Counted from the stretch's first letter, positions 30,681 to 38,771 are shown. The stretch: 39,610 nt of DNA from CAYFMH01 sp964344165 (GCA_964344165.1 CAYFMH010000006.1:1-39610); one strand, 5' to 3'. Translations and numbers: made by a program. The notes: a model not told the origin generated them from the letters alone.

Positions 30681-32393
30681 CTATTCAAAAATCCATCGGA
30701 AAAAACCTAAAATCTTCCACTCATCGTCTTCCCAATCCCAGTCAAGCGCTTGTTTGAAATACCAATCCTCTATCCCAATAAAACGATCCGCATGAGATCG
30801 GATTTTCCCAAAAGTTTCAGAAAATCCCTGAAGACGATTTGAGACCAAAAGATTATACTTCGGAGTAGAAAAAATAACGGCTGGAACTAGATCCAAAAGC
30901 CGATCATTGAGAGCTACTAGATCACTCTGTGCCCCAGAAAATCTAATCTCATCAATCAAGAAATCCATATCATCACGAGTAAGATTTGAAAAATTCAGTT
31001 TTCCAGATTGAGAAGAATGCCAGAGAGAGAGCGCGTCAAAATTTTCAGAAAAATCTTGCCCAAAAAGCACCATATCATACTCTCTCAACTGAAGCGCTTC
31101 TCGAAATTCTTTGGGAGGTAAAATATCTAATTTTACTTTTAATTTTAATTCTTCTTCCCAAGTTTTTATTATTTTTTGTGCAAACCGAGAATAAACCGGT
31201 GGAGAGGTTGAGGTAATCATTTTTAAATCCAGAGGATCTCCTCCTTTTCCATTGGTTCTATTTCCTATTTCTTCTTCATAAATAAAACCATTTTCTTTCA
31301 TCAACTTTATTCCCGCCTCAAAGTCTGTTTCATGCCATCCTTCAATCCCTTCAAAGAAAAAAGGAGAATGTACAACAATCCATTCTTTTTCTTTTTCGAT
31401 TATTTTTTCCTTATCAATAGACATTCCGATTGCCTTTCGAAAATAAAGCTCTTTTACACTCGGACGATCTAGATTAAAAAACAGCCCCACAAAACGAGGC
31501 ATCACATACTCTCGTACGGCATATTCTCCAAAAAACTCCGATTCAAAATCCCTGGTTTCTCGAAACGGAACTTGTGAAAAAACGGTGGACCAGCTTTTTG
31601 AAAATTTTAGGTGCTCAAATGAGGGATAAACATAAAACACAACTGATTCTAGATTTGGTTCTCCCGCATAAAAATAAGGATTTGGTTTTAAAAACACTCG
31701 AAAACTTCCATCATCGTTTGGGACAAGTCTCTCAAATCGGAAAGGCCCCGCCCCAATGGGATTTTTATTGAAGGGAAAATCAGGATCAATCACTTCCTCA
31801 ATCAGCACATTTTGAAAATATTTTCCTGGCAAAATCGGAACGGTCAAAAAAGTCGAAAAGAAAACATTCCTTTCAGGAATATGAAAAGCCAGTGTCCTCT
31901 CATCTACCACATCTATCGTAACGTATTCAAAAGTTTCATAGAGCGTTCTGTTTGGGAAATTAGGATTTTGGATTAATTTTTCAAAAGTAAAAATAACATC
32001 ACTTGTAGTTACTAATTCTCCATCTTGAAATCGGGCAGAATCTTTGAGGGTTAAAAAATAAGTTTTTCCTTCTTCAGAAATCCTAAGATCAGCCAATCCA
32101 CTCTCAATTTCTCCAGAAATCGGATCATATCGAAGCAAGCCAGCAAAAATAAGTTTTCGTAAATCTCTGTCAAAAAGAGTAGCAGATTCTGAAAAAGGAC
32201 TCAGATTATTTGTAGTTCCGATAAGAGATTCTGTATAGATGCCCCCTTTGGCAGACACCAGACTAGAGTGGGCAAGAAAAAATTGATGCCAAGCGTACCA
32301 AACAGCCCCAAAAATCCCAATCAAAACAATGATTAGGTCCCATTTGATGTAAGACAAAGGTCGAAATTTTTTAACAGAAGGGCGGTATCTCAT
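30681..32393 (-). CDS. Membrane-anchored peptide-binding protein (SBP_bac_5 family)
   Basis: It resembles the DppA/OppA substrate-binding proteins. An N-terminal helix (about 18-39) anchors it outside the cell. Family marks include 'LRYDPISGEIESGLAD', 'YFLTLKDSARFQDGELVTTSDVIFTFE', 'NPIGAGPFRFE' and 'YFRKAIGMSIDKEKI'. Length 570 is normal. It has no lipobox. No ABC permease or ATPase is adjacent, so uptake would depend on genes elsewhere. It lies downstream of secG on the same strand with a 177-bp gap that is low-complexity AT. Confidence 0.88.
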   Translation of the reverse strand: MRYRPSVKKFRPLSYIKWDLIIVLIGIFGAVWYAWHQFFLAHSSLVSAKGGIYTESLIGTTNNLSPFSESATLFDRDLRKLIFAGLLRYDPISGEIESGLADLRISEEGKTYFLTLKDSARFQDGELVTTSDVIFTFEKLIQNPNFPNRTLYETFEYVTIDVVDERTLAFHIPERNVFFSTFLTVPILPGKYFQNVLIEEVIDPDFPFNKNPIGAGPFRFERLVPNDDGSFRVFLKPNPYFYAGEPNLESVVFYVYPSFEHLKFSKSWSTVFSQVPFRETRDFESEFFGEYAVREYVMPRFVGLFFNLDRPSVKELYFRKAIGMSIDKEKIIEKEKEWIVVHSPFFFEGIEGWHETDFEAGIKLMKENGFIYEEEIGNRTNGKGGDPLDLKMITSTSPPVYSRFAQKIIKTWEEELKLKVKLDILPPKEFREALQLREYDMVLFGQDFSENFDALSLWHSSQSGKLNFSNLTRDDMDFLIDEIRFSGAQSDLVALNDRLLDLVPAVIFSTPKYNLLVSNRLQGFSETFGKIRSHADRFIGIEDWYFKQALDWDWEDDEWKILGFFRWIFE

Positions 32394-32570
32394 GCTTGAG
32401 AGAATTTTTAATTTTTAAGCACAAATTTTTAAATAAATCTTCCCCCTACATAATTTTAAAGATTAATTACAAATTTCGGCGGACACGTAATTTTTAATAT
32501 GTAAAACGATTCTAAAACAAGTTTAAAAAATTATAATTTAGAAATTATTTATAAAATTAAAAATTATTTT

Positions 32571-32786
32571 TTACATAAAAAACATAGCGTATACAGCCCC
32601 CCCAGCAAAAAGACACCCTAATGTAACAGTTGCTTGATGAAGAAACTTATCAGCTCCTCGTCGTGTCTGAGCAATTTCATCTCCCGCGTCTCCCCCCATC
32701 ATAGATCCAAGGCTGGAGTTTTTTTGTTGCAATAGGATAACAATCACAAGTAGGACACAAACGATGCCAAAAGCGATATCAAACAT
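32571..32786 (-). CDS. secG: Protein translocase subunit SecG
   Basis: A 71-residue two-helix membrane protein: helix 1 'IAFGIVCVLLVIVILLQ', the conserved 'QKNSSLGSMMGG' loop, then 'TRRGADKFLHQATV' and helix 2 'LGCLFAGGAVYAMFFM'. SecG assists SecYEG preprotein translocation, in keeping with the several exported proteins nearby. Very short C-terminus. Confidence 0.88.
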   Translation of the reverse strand: MFDIAFGIVCVLLVIVILLQQKNSSLGSMMGGDAGDEIAQTRRGADKFLHQATVTLGCLFAGGAVYAMFFM

Positions 32787-33329
32787 GGATAATTAATTTA
32801 AAATTTAAGTGTTTTCCCTCTGAAGAGGGGGTAGTGATGATAATCACGTAGCAAAAAGTAAAATTAAAAGGCAGAAGGACTGTAATAAATAATTTTTATT
32901 TGGCAAGTTAGGTTGATAATTTTCTAAAAGTTAAAAAAAATCGTTCAGTCGAGCTTTTTGGACTCGACGGAATCTCTCCTAAAAGGGATCCCTGGTTCAA
33001 ACAAACTCCAAAAGACTTCGCCAAGATAAAGAAATGAAAAAAATAAATGTAAATTGTAAACCAAGAGTGAGAAAAATATAAACATTTTATTTCCCCATAA
33101 TTCATAACCTGTACGCCATCCTGTCCTCCGACTCGTCTTCCGAATCCCGACGAGTCGGGAGTAGGATGAAGTTTGGGGTTAAACCCTGAAGTTTACGAAG
33201 GGGGAAGTTTGGATGTTCAACTTAAAACTAACATAGGCTTATTCATAATTCTCCTCAAAAAAAACTCCTTGTTTTTTTTCCTTCTCCTCATAAAATCTCC
33301 GCGCTCCAATTAATTGTTAATTGAATAAA
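32787..33329. other. 543-bp intergenic region with structured repeats
   Basis: No convincing gene. It contains a CCCTC-TGAA-GAGGG hairpin (32816-32829), a GTCGAG/CTCGAC stem (32948-32968), a large palindrome (33117-33168, listed separately) and three GAAGTTT copies at about 33169-33213 around a GGGTTAAACCC palindrome. A 65-codon minus-strand frame (32908-33105) crosses these structures and is not protein-like. Confidence 0.5.
33117..33168. repeat. REP-like palindrome
   Basis: CATCCT (33117) pairs with AGGATG (33163). Inside, CCGACTCGTC (33128-33137) pairs with GACGAGTCGG (33149-33158). GC-rich amid AT-rich flanks. Confidence 0.65.
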
Positions 33330-34676
33330 ATGCCTCAGTACAAACGAAACGTTCGTTTTATCCTCTTTCTCATTCTCCCAATCTTGGGATTTTTGCTCGG
33401 CTGGACTCTTAGCCAAGAAACCATGCAACACGCTGAGGAACCCATCAGTGTAAAAATTGAAGCCCCAGCTCCACTCGAAGAAATCATTGAATCTGCCAGT
33501 GAAAAAGTGGGACGAAAAAAAATAAATCCAGAAAAGGTAGATCTCGCTATTCTCTGGGAAACTTGGGAAGCCCTGGAAGCAAACTTCCTCAATACCGAAA
33601 AATTTGATAAAAGACAGCAGGTATACGGGGCAACCAAAGGCATGGTAGCCTCCCTCGGAGATCCTTATACCTCTTTCCTCTCTCCAGAAGACACCGCGGA
33701 GTTTGAAGAATCTATCTCTGGGGAGTTTGAAGGAATTGGTGCAGAAATTGCTATCAGAGATGACAACCTGGTCGTCATCTCCCCAATAAAAGGCTCTCCT
33801 GCAGAACTCGCCGGACTGAAATCTGGAGATTTTATTTATAAAGTGGATGGAGAACCAACCATCGGGATGTCAATTGAAGAAGCCGTGACCAAAATCCGAG
33901 GTCCAAAAGGAGAAAAAGTCACCCTCACAGTTCTGAGAAAAGGGGAAGATGCTCCGCTCGAAATTGTGATCGTCCGGGATCAAATACACATTGAAAATAT
34001 GACCTTTGAAATGAAAGATGACGTTGCTGTGATTGAATTATCTCAATTTGGTTCTGAAGCCGTAAAAGAATTTAAAGAAATCATCCCTCAAATTCTTCTC
34101 GAATCCCCAAAAGGGATCATCCTCGATCTCAGAAACAATGGAGGTGGACTACTAGATGTCTCTCTAGAAATCGCTACAGAATTTTTTGATGAAAAAGTAG
34201 TTGTAAAAACAAAAGGTCGAAGATTTGGAGAAACTGGCGATCTCAAAACTGGGAAAGATGGATCTTTTACTGAAGTTCCTCTGATTGTATTGATTAATGG
34301 CGGTTCCGCTTCTGCCTCAGAGATTTTTGCTGGAGCCGTCCAGGATCACAAGAGGGGGGTCGTTTTGGGACGTAAAACATTTGGGAAAGGATCGGTCCAA
34401 AACATGCTTCCCCTCTCTGACGGCTCTAGTCTCAAGGTCACCATCGCTGAATGGCTCACTCCTGCTGGACGCTCTATCCACAATGAAGGGATTACCCCTG
34501 ATGAAGTCATAAAAACATCTCGAGAAGATCGAGAAAACGAAATTGATCCAGTAATGGGCCGAGCTATTGAACTCATGGGGACCGAAGAAATGAATGAAAT
34601 GATCGCTGGAGTCTCAGAAGAAGAGATGCTCGAAGGGGCTCCTGAAGAAACTGAGGAGGAAGAAAAGACTGAGTAA
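33330..34676 (+). CDS. C-terminal processing peptidase, S41 family, with PDZ domain
   Basis: A signal anchor (about 8-28) is followed by the CTP N-domain ('YGATKGMVASLGDPYTSFLSP'), a PDZ domain (about 135-215, 'GIGAEIAIRDDNLVVISPIKGSPAELAGLKSGD') and the S41 catalytic core. 'LDLRNNGGG', 'NGGSASASE' with the nucleophile Ser, and 'GRKTFGKG' with the general-base Lys 25 residues later match the Ser-Lys dyad of CtpA/Prc. It cleaves C-terminal tails or unfolded exported proteins. Start is ATG 33330 (TTG at 33321 also in frame). The tail is highly acidic. Confidence 0.93.
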   Translation: MPQYKRNVRFILFLILPILGFLLGWTLSQETMQHAEEPISVKIEAPAPLEEIIESASEKVGRKKINPEKVDLAILWETWEALEANFLNTEKFDKRQQVYGATKGMVASLGDPYTSFLSPEDTAEFEESISGEFEGIGAEIAIRDDNLVVISPIKGSPAELAGLKSGDFIYKVDGEPTIGMSIEEAVTKIRGPKGEKVTLTVLRKGEDAPLEIVIVRDQIHIENMTFEMKDDVAVIELSQFGSEAVKEFKEIIPQILLESPKGIILDLRNNGGGLLDVSLEIATEFFDEKVVVKTKGRRFGETGDLKTGKDGSFTEVPLIVLINGGSASASEIFAGAVQDHKRGVVLGRKTFGKGSVQNMLPLSDGSSLKVTIAEWLTPAGRSIHNEGITPDEVIKTSREDRENEIDPVMGRAIELMGTEEMNEMIAGVSEEEMLEGAPEETEEEEKTE

Positions 34677-34678
34677 CC

Positions 34679-34828
34679 TTAAAGGTAGTTCTGATCTTTT
34701 TCGATTGTAGTTTGAACCATTTCTCCTACCTCTCCGAAAAGTTCAAATCTTTTTCCCGCAAATTGAACTGGAACCTTGCCCGGATCAGAATTAAGTACTT
34801 CAAAAACTCTTTTTTTCTCTGCTTCCAC
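34679..34828 (-). CDS. Microprotein, 49 aa, GTG start, coupled
   Basis: GTG shares a base with the TAG of the upstream 58-residue gene (TAGTG). The product 'EAEKKRVFEVLNSDPGKVPV' followed by 'QFAGKRFELFGEVGEMVQTT' reads as a folded soluble peptide of mixed charge. Its stop lies 2 bases from the convergent S41 stop. Unknown function. Confidence 0.5.
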   Translation of the reverse strand: MEAEKKRVFEVLNSDPGKVPVQFAGKRFELFGEVGEMVQTTIEKDQNYL

Positions 34829-35004
34829 TAGCTCTGAATGCCATCCAAATGATCTAAAATGCTAACTCCAGTAAATAATTTTGATCCTATTCCTGCGAAA
34901 AATATTCCTACTACAACTGCTGCCATGCCAATCCCAAATTTAGCTGAAGGAGGTGTTTCCGTAATTGAATCTCTTAGAGTTTCCGATCCAATATTTCGAT
35001 TCAT
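34828..35004 (-). CDS. Small single-pass membrane protein, 58 aa
   Basis: The ATG at 35004 gives a polar head ('MNRNIGSETLRDSITETPPS') and one helix ('FGIGMAAVVVGIFFAGIG'), then 'SKLFTGVSILDHLDGIQS'. The frame extends upstream to 35085 through a hydrophobic AT-rich stretch that looks non-coding. Unknown function; coupled to the 49-residue frame. Confidence 0.6.
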   Translation of the reverse strand: MNRNIGSETLRDSITETPPSAKFGIGMAAVVVGIFFAGIGSKLFTGVSILDHLDGIQS

Positions 35005-35105
35005 TATTTTTAGGTAAAAAAATACTGCTTTTATATATCCCAAAAAACACAATTTTCGAAAATAACACAAAAAAATATTTAACATATTTTGTAAATGATA
35101 AATAC

Positions 35106-35134
35106 TTGTAAAATCGCTTAAAATAAGGTATAAT
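35106..35134 (+). promoter_or_regulatory. mscS-like gene promoter
   Basis: TTGTAA (35106-35111), 17 bases, perfect TATAAT (35129-35134), 27 bases before ATG at 35162. Confidence 0.7.
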
Positions 35135-35161
35135 TCTTAGATTTTTTAATAAACATAAAAA

Positions 35162-36127
35162 ATGCTTTGGGAATTAGCCTTCGCTGCCGAAGAAGCCGCT
35201 GAAGAAAGTAGTGGTCGGTTTGGTGATGTTTTTTGGATGTTCACCCTCTGGGTAATTGCCGCAATCATCATTATTATATCCTTCTTCATTGCTGGATTTA
35301 TCACAAAAATAATAGTGAACAGGATCTCCGCTCGAGCGAAATATGAAATGAATGAAGCCGTTTTGATTTTGATCGAACGGGTGGTTTATTTTGGTATTGT
35401 ACTCCTGGGAGCCGTCATTGCTTTCTCGATCGTAGATGTGAATTTTGCACTCATTATCGGGCCGATCGGTCTTGGTATTGGGTTCGCGTTCAAAGATTTG
35501 GTAGCCAATTTTATCGCAGGAGTGGTGATTTTGACCCAGAAGAAATTTCAAATCGGAGATCTTGTCCAAATTTCTGATGATGGACGAATAGGCCACATCA
35601 CTGAAATTGACGTCCGAACCACACAAGTAAAATCCCTCGATGGAACAAATCTCGTTGTCCCAAATGCTCACCTTTTGACCAATGTAGTTCAAAATTTCAC
35701 TTCAAATTCTTTTCGACGTATTGCTTTTCAAGTGGGGGTACACTACTCCACCCCACTTCCAGAAGCGGTGAAACTCACTCACAAATCTGTCACTTCTCAC
35801 GAAGATGTAGTTACAGATCCAGAAACACAAGTTCTTGCCATAGAATTCGGAGATTCAGCAATTATTCTCGAAGTTCGGTTCTGGATAGAATCGACCAAAG
35901 CCTGGCCAATGATCCAATCAGAGGTTATTCAAAAACTAAAACAAGACTTTGATGCCGCTGGTATCACTATCCCATTCCCAATCAGAACTATCGCTCTGGA
36001 TGAATACGATCAACAACTCTCTGATGCCCTGCATACTAAAAATGAAAGCAGCAAAAAACCCGTTCACCAGCCTGGATTTCTCGAAAAAGTTACAGAAAAA
36101 CCGAAGAAGGAAACAAAAGTAGTCTAA
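35162..36127 (+). CDS. Small-conductance mechanosensitive channel (MscS family)
   Basis: Releases solutes under hypo-osmotic stress. Three membrane helices: about 19-45, 68-90, and the pore helix with 'FALIIGPIGLGIGFAFKDLVANFIAGVVI' (glycine/alanine packing typical of MscS TM3). Then the cytoplasmic beta domain begins with 'KKFQIGDLVQI' and 'GRIGHITEIDVRTTQVKSLDGTNLVVPNAHLL', diagnostic of the family. Length 321 is normal. The N-terminus is acidic. Monocistronic with its own promoter, ending 5 bases before array J. Confidence 0.95.
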   Translation: MLWELAFAAEEAAEESSGRFGDVFWMFTLWVIAAIIIIISFFIAGFITKIIVNRISARAKYEMNEAVLILIERVVYFGIVLLGAVIAFSIVDVNFALIIGPIGLGIGFAFKDLVANFIAGVVILTQKKFQIGDLVQISDDGRIGHITEIDVRTTQVKSLDGTNLVVPNAHLLTNVVQNFTSNSFRRIAFQVGVHYSTPLPEAVKLTHKSVTSHEDVVTDPETQVLAIEFGDSAIILEVRFWIESTKAWPMIQSEVIQKLKQDFDAAGITIPFPIRTIALDEYDQQLSDALHTKNESSKKPVHQPGFLEKVTEKPKKETKVV

Positions 36128-36131
36128 AAAA

Positions 36132-36205
36132 TTCAGAATTTAGAATGCAGAAGTCAGAATGAAATTAAAAATTCATCATTCATAATTCTGCATTCATCAT
36201 TCTCC
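36132..36205. repeat. Paired heptad array J (TTCAGAA / ATTCATC)
   Basis: Left TTCAGAA TTTAGAA TGCAGAA GTCAGAA (36132-36159). Right ATTCATC ATTCATA ATTCTGC ATTCATC ATTCTCC (36171-36205). Exact 7-base register in both arms, imperfect complement. It starts 5 bases after the mscS stop; its last base belongs to the stop codon of the PKD gene. Confidence 0.9.
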
Positions 36206-37836
36206 TACTCCTGGCTGTCTTCTCGAAAAAGACTTCGGAACTTGAAGTACTCGGTCAATCGCAGACCGGTAAATCGTCCGAGCCAGATATTTCCGATAAT
36301 TGGCAAAAGAAGTAACTCTGGGAGTGCAATAATTGAATCTTTGAGATAAGGCCAATTAAAAAGGAAAAAACCAAGCAAAGAAACCAAAACCGTCTCCCCT
36401 GCGACCAAAATAGCATTTTTCATTCCTTCTTCTGATTGAGCCGAGAGGAATTTTTCAGAAACGGTCGCCATCACGAGCATTGGAAAAATAGTAAGTGACA
36501 AATTGAGCGAAGTTTCAAAATAAACCGCCAGCCCCAAAACCAAAAAGAAAGAAAGCGCCAAGGTGCTCAACAGCAAACTCAAACGCGGAATATAAAGCAG
36601 CTCCACTTTTTCAAAAATAACGCGAATCAGGTAACTCACTACCAAAGTTACAAAAAAGACCACAAGCCCAAACTGTACCCCCAAAACAAAAAAACTGAGA
36701 GACAAAACCAGCGGTGCATAAACCCCAAAAGTAGAAACTCCAATCACCTGTCGGACAAAAGCGGTTAAAAAGGTCAAAAATGGCACCACGAGAAGTAAAT
36801 AAAGAACATTTTGAGAAATCCCATGGGAAACAAAATAGGTAATGAGCTTAGAAAAAGGTAAAAAAGGAGAAGTTCTACTTCGTTCATCCAAAATCCGATA
36901 TTCAATGGCTCTTTGGCTCAAATTTTCTGTTACTTCAGAAAGTTTTGGATTTCTAAAGATAGGATTGAGTGCTTCTACTCTAGTAAGCAAAATAAACTGA
37001 GGCCGAAGAATTTGAAAAATTGGCTGAGCCAATTTGGCTACCTGATCCAATGATCCTCCTTCGAGTACCTGTACCCAGAGTTTTCCTGAGATATCAAAAG
37101 TATTCTCTTCTGACAAGTTATTCCAGACATTAGCAAAACTCTGTAATCCGATCACAGATTTTGTATGAAAAATAAGCAATGCGGAGTCTTTTACAAACTC
37201 TATGTTTTCTTGGATTTTCCTCACAAATTCTTCTTCGGCAGAGAATCCACTTTCATTTTTATCAAAAGAAATTTCTTTGATCCAGATTCCTTTTTGAGCT
37301 CCCTGCAATATCACATCAGAAATCCCTTCAAAATCATCTGAGACCAAAATAGCTTTTTTGTCATAAACAAAAACATCTTTTTCAAGAGTTACTTTTTTAC
37401 GTCCTTGTTTTATGGATAACTCCACCGTATATTTCCCTGTTTTTTCGTATTGGTGAGATGCCTTACGACCATATTTGATAGAAGTCCCATCCCCAAAATC
37501 CCACCAATAAACCGGACTCCCAAACTCAGATCGAGAAACCAACCTGGATTCTGAAGCATCAAAACTAGTAACAGTCCCAATCTTTACAAATTCCTCCACC
37601 ACCATCGCCGGAATCAATCGATCCTCCTCCAACTTCTTTTGTTCTTCTTTTTCATTCGTTTTTAATTCTTCGATTTCTTCTGGAACTTCCGTTGTTTTTT
37701 CATTCTCATTTTCTGATAAAAAAGCCACCTCAGCCACCGTATCAGATTTTACTTTTTCCAGAAAAATCCCTTCTTCCTGAGCACAAACAGGAGCTAAAAA
37801 AACTACCGAAAACAAAAAAATCAAAGTTTTTTTCAT
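36205..37836 (-). CDS. Exported PKD-domain protein with 7TM_transglut-like membrane domain
   Basis: The ATG at 37836 opens a signal peptide ('MKKTLIFLFSVVFLAPVCA'). An acidic linker follows, then a PKD domain (about 90-155) with 'YWWDFGDGTSIKYG' and 'YTVELSI'. A 150-residue alpha/beta region ('LLIFHTKSVIGLQSFANVWN') precedes about seven hydrophobic helices. 'ITYFVSHGISQNVLYLL', 'VIGVSTFGVYAPLVLSLSF' and 'IFPMLVMATVSEKFL' resemble the 7TM domain usually fused to inactive transglutaminase-like domains; here that domain is absent and a PKD stands instead. A sensor or surface-binding role is inferred. Confidence 0.78.
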   Translation of the reverse strand: MKKTLIFLFSVVFLAPVCAQEEGIFLEKVKSDTVAEVAFLSENENEKTTEVPEEIEELKTNEKEEQKKLEEDRLIPAMVVEEFVKIGTVTSFDASESRLVSRSEFGSPVYWWDFGDGTSIKYGRKASHQYEKTGKYTVELSIKQGRKKVTLEKDVFVYDKKAILVSDDFEGISDVILQGAQKGIWIKEISFDKNESGFSAEEEFVRKIQENIEFVKDSALLIFHTKSVIGLQSFANVWNNLSEENTFDISGKLWVQVLEGGSLDQVAKLAQPIFQILRPQFILLTRVEALNPIFRNPKLSEVTENLSQRAIEYRILDERSRTSPFLPFSKLITYFVSHGISQNVLYLLLVVPFLTFLTAFVRQVIGVSTFGVYAPLVLSLSFFVLGVQFGLVVFFVTLVVSYLIRVIFEKVELLYIPRLSLLLSTLALSFFLVLGLAVYFETSLNLSLTIFPMLVMATVSEKFLSAQSEEGMKNAILVAGETVLVSLLGFFLFNWPYLKDSIIALPELLLLPIIGNIWLGRFTGLRLTEYFKFRSLFREDSQE

Positions 37837-37957
37837 CACTGTGCAGTCTGCCAAAAACAGACCAAAAGAACAAGTAAATAATGTCTAAAACAACAAATGC
37901 TAAATTGCGAGATAACCGTAATCATTAAGAGAAAAAATAATTTTTGGCATGGTTGGT

Positions 37958-37987
37958 GGCCGCCCCGTACTTTTGTACGGGGCGGCC
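37958..37987. terminator. Perfect 13-bp GC-rich hairpin
   Basis: GGCCGCCCCGTAC and its exact complement around TTTT. It lies 55 bases past the stop of the GC-rich 130-residue gene. No U-tract follows on the minus strand, so it may be a terminator of the donor organism or an element end rather than an active intrinsic terminator here. Confidence 0.55.
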
Positions 37988-38042
37988 CTTATTGGAGTCG
38001 TTGGGGTACTTTTCCCCCCGTTTTTCCCCTTGCTAACCCGGG

Positions 38043-38435
38043 CTAACGGGCGGCGACGTCAGTGTTGCCCGCTGTTCTTGCTCGGGCGTGGCGGATGTAG
38101 TCGGGTTCACCTGCTTCCCGCATACGGTCGACGATAGCGGTCGCGGCCCGGGCCGCAAACTCACACTTCCGAAGGTCTTCGTCGGAAGCTCCGGGGTAAA
38201 CGACTTCCACCACGTGAGCGGGGCCTTCGTCGGGCGGCGTGAAAACCACGCCGCATCCGGACGGAAGCGAGAACTTCACCGGCCCCTTGGAGTCCTCGAT
38301 GACGGGGACGCTGGGTGCTTTCGCCACGATGGGCGGAGGTTGCTCTTGTACGGCGGCCGATTTGGCCCCGTACGGATCGCCATGAACGACGAATACGCCG
38401 ATCATATAGGCGACAAACAGAATAAATCCAGGCAT
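38043..38435 (-). CDS. GC-rich hypothetical exported protein, 130 aa
   Basis: One N-terminal helix ('FILFVAYMIGVFVVHG') and a Pro-rich linker ('QEQPPPIVAKAPSVP') precede a soluble domain with two Cys ('LPSGCGVVFTPP', 'LRKCEFAARAATAIV'). The family is unknown. GC content is far above the neighbours (41 of 60 bases in 38101-38160) and an AGGAGG Shine-Dalgarno site precedes ATG, both unlike native genes. Transfer from a GC-rich bacterium is inferred; the gene may be cargo of the same kind as the SPFH gene. Confidence 0.65.
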   Translation of the reverse strand: MPGFILFVAYMIGVFVVHGDPYGAKSAAVQEQPPPIVAKAPSVPVIEDSKGPVKFSLPSGCGVVFTPPDEGPAHVVEVVYPGASDEDLRKCEFAARAATAIVDRMREAGEPDYIRHARARTAGNTDVAAR

Positions 38436-38771
38436 TTTGTTTTCTTACCCTCCTTTTTCCAGTGGTTTGCTGACTTTTCTAACTCTGAAAGATTCAGAAC
38501 CAAAAAAGTCAGCAAATATTACCGCAAAAAAAAGTAGCATAACAAAGAGGAAAACTGCGTTCATTCGACTCCAAAATGGCAAAGAAAACCTTCAGTTTAT
38601 CGAGATTTCCTCTAGCGTGAACACAGATGGCTCTTTGTTATTAAGTACCGATTATGTCAAAGAACATAAATATGCGGAATTTTATTATCAAAAAATTACA
38701 AATATGTCAAATTATTTTTAAGTAAAATAAAAAATGTAAAACTATATTTTAAGAAAGTCTTAATTTTTTAC
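38436..38771. other. 336-bp gap with nested cruciform
   Basis: No convincing gene. At 38466-38478 TTTGCTGACTTTT pairs with its exact complement at 38504-38516, and inside it TCTGAA (38484-38489) pairs with TTCAGA (38493-38498). AACAAAGAG near 38540 pairs at a distance with CTCTTTGTT near 38635. A 94-codon plus-strand frame crosses the cruciform and is rejected. Confidence 0.5.

Noticed and set aside
30554..30757. 67-codon plus-strand frame
   Set aside because: It starts in a stem-loop and runs antisense into the peptide-binding protein gene; no start context or homology.
32940..33010. tRNA-like segment with a 'GGTTCAAAC' T-loop lookalike
   Set aside because: No matching acceptor stem, T-stem or anticodon arm can be built around it; only a GTCGAG/CTCGAC hairpin is present.
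38437..38721. 94-codon plus-strand frame with TTG start
   Set aside because: It crosses a nested cruciform and has no family resemblance or start context.
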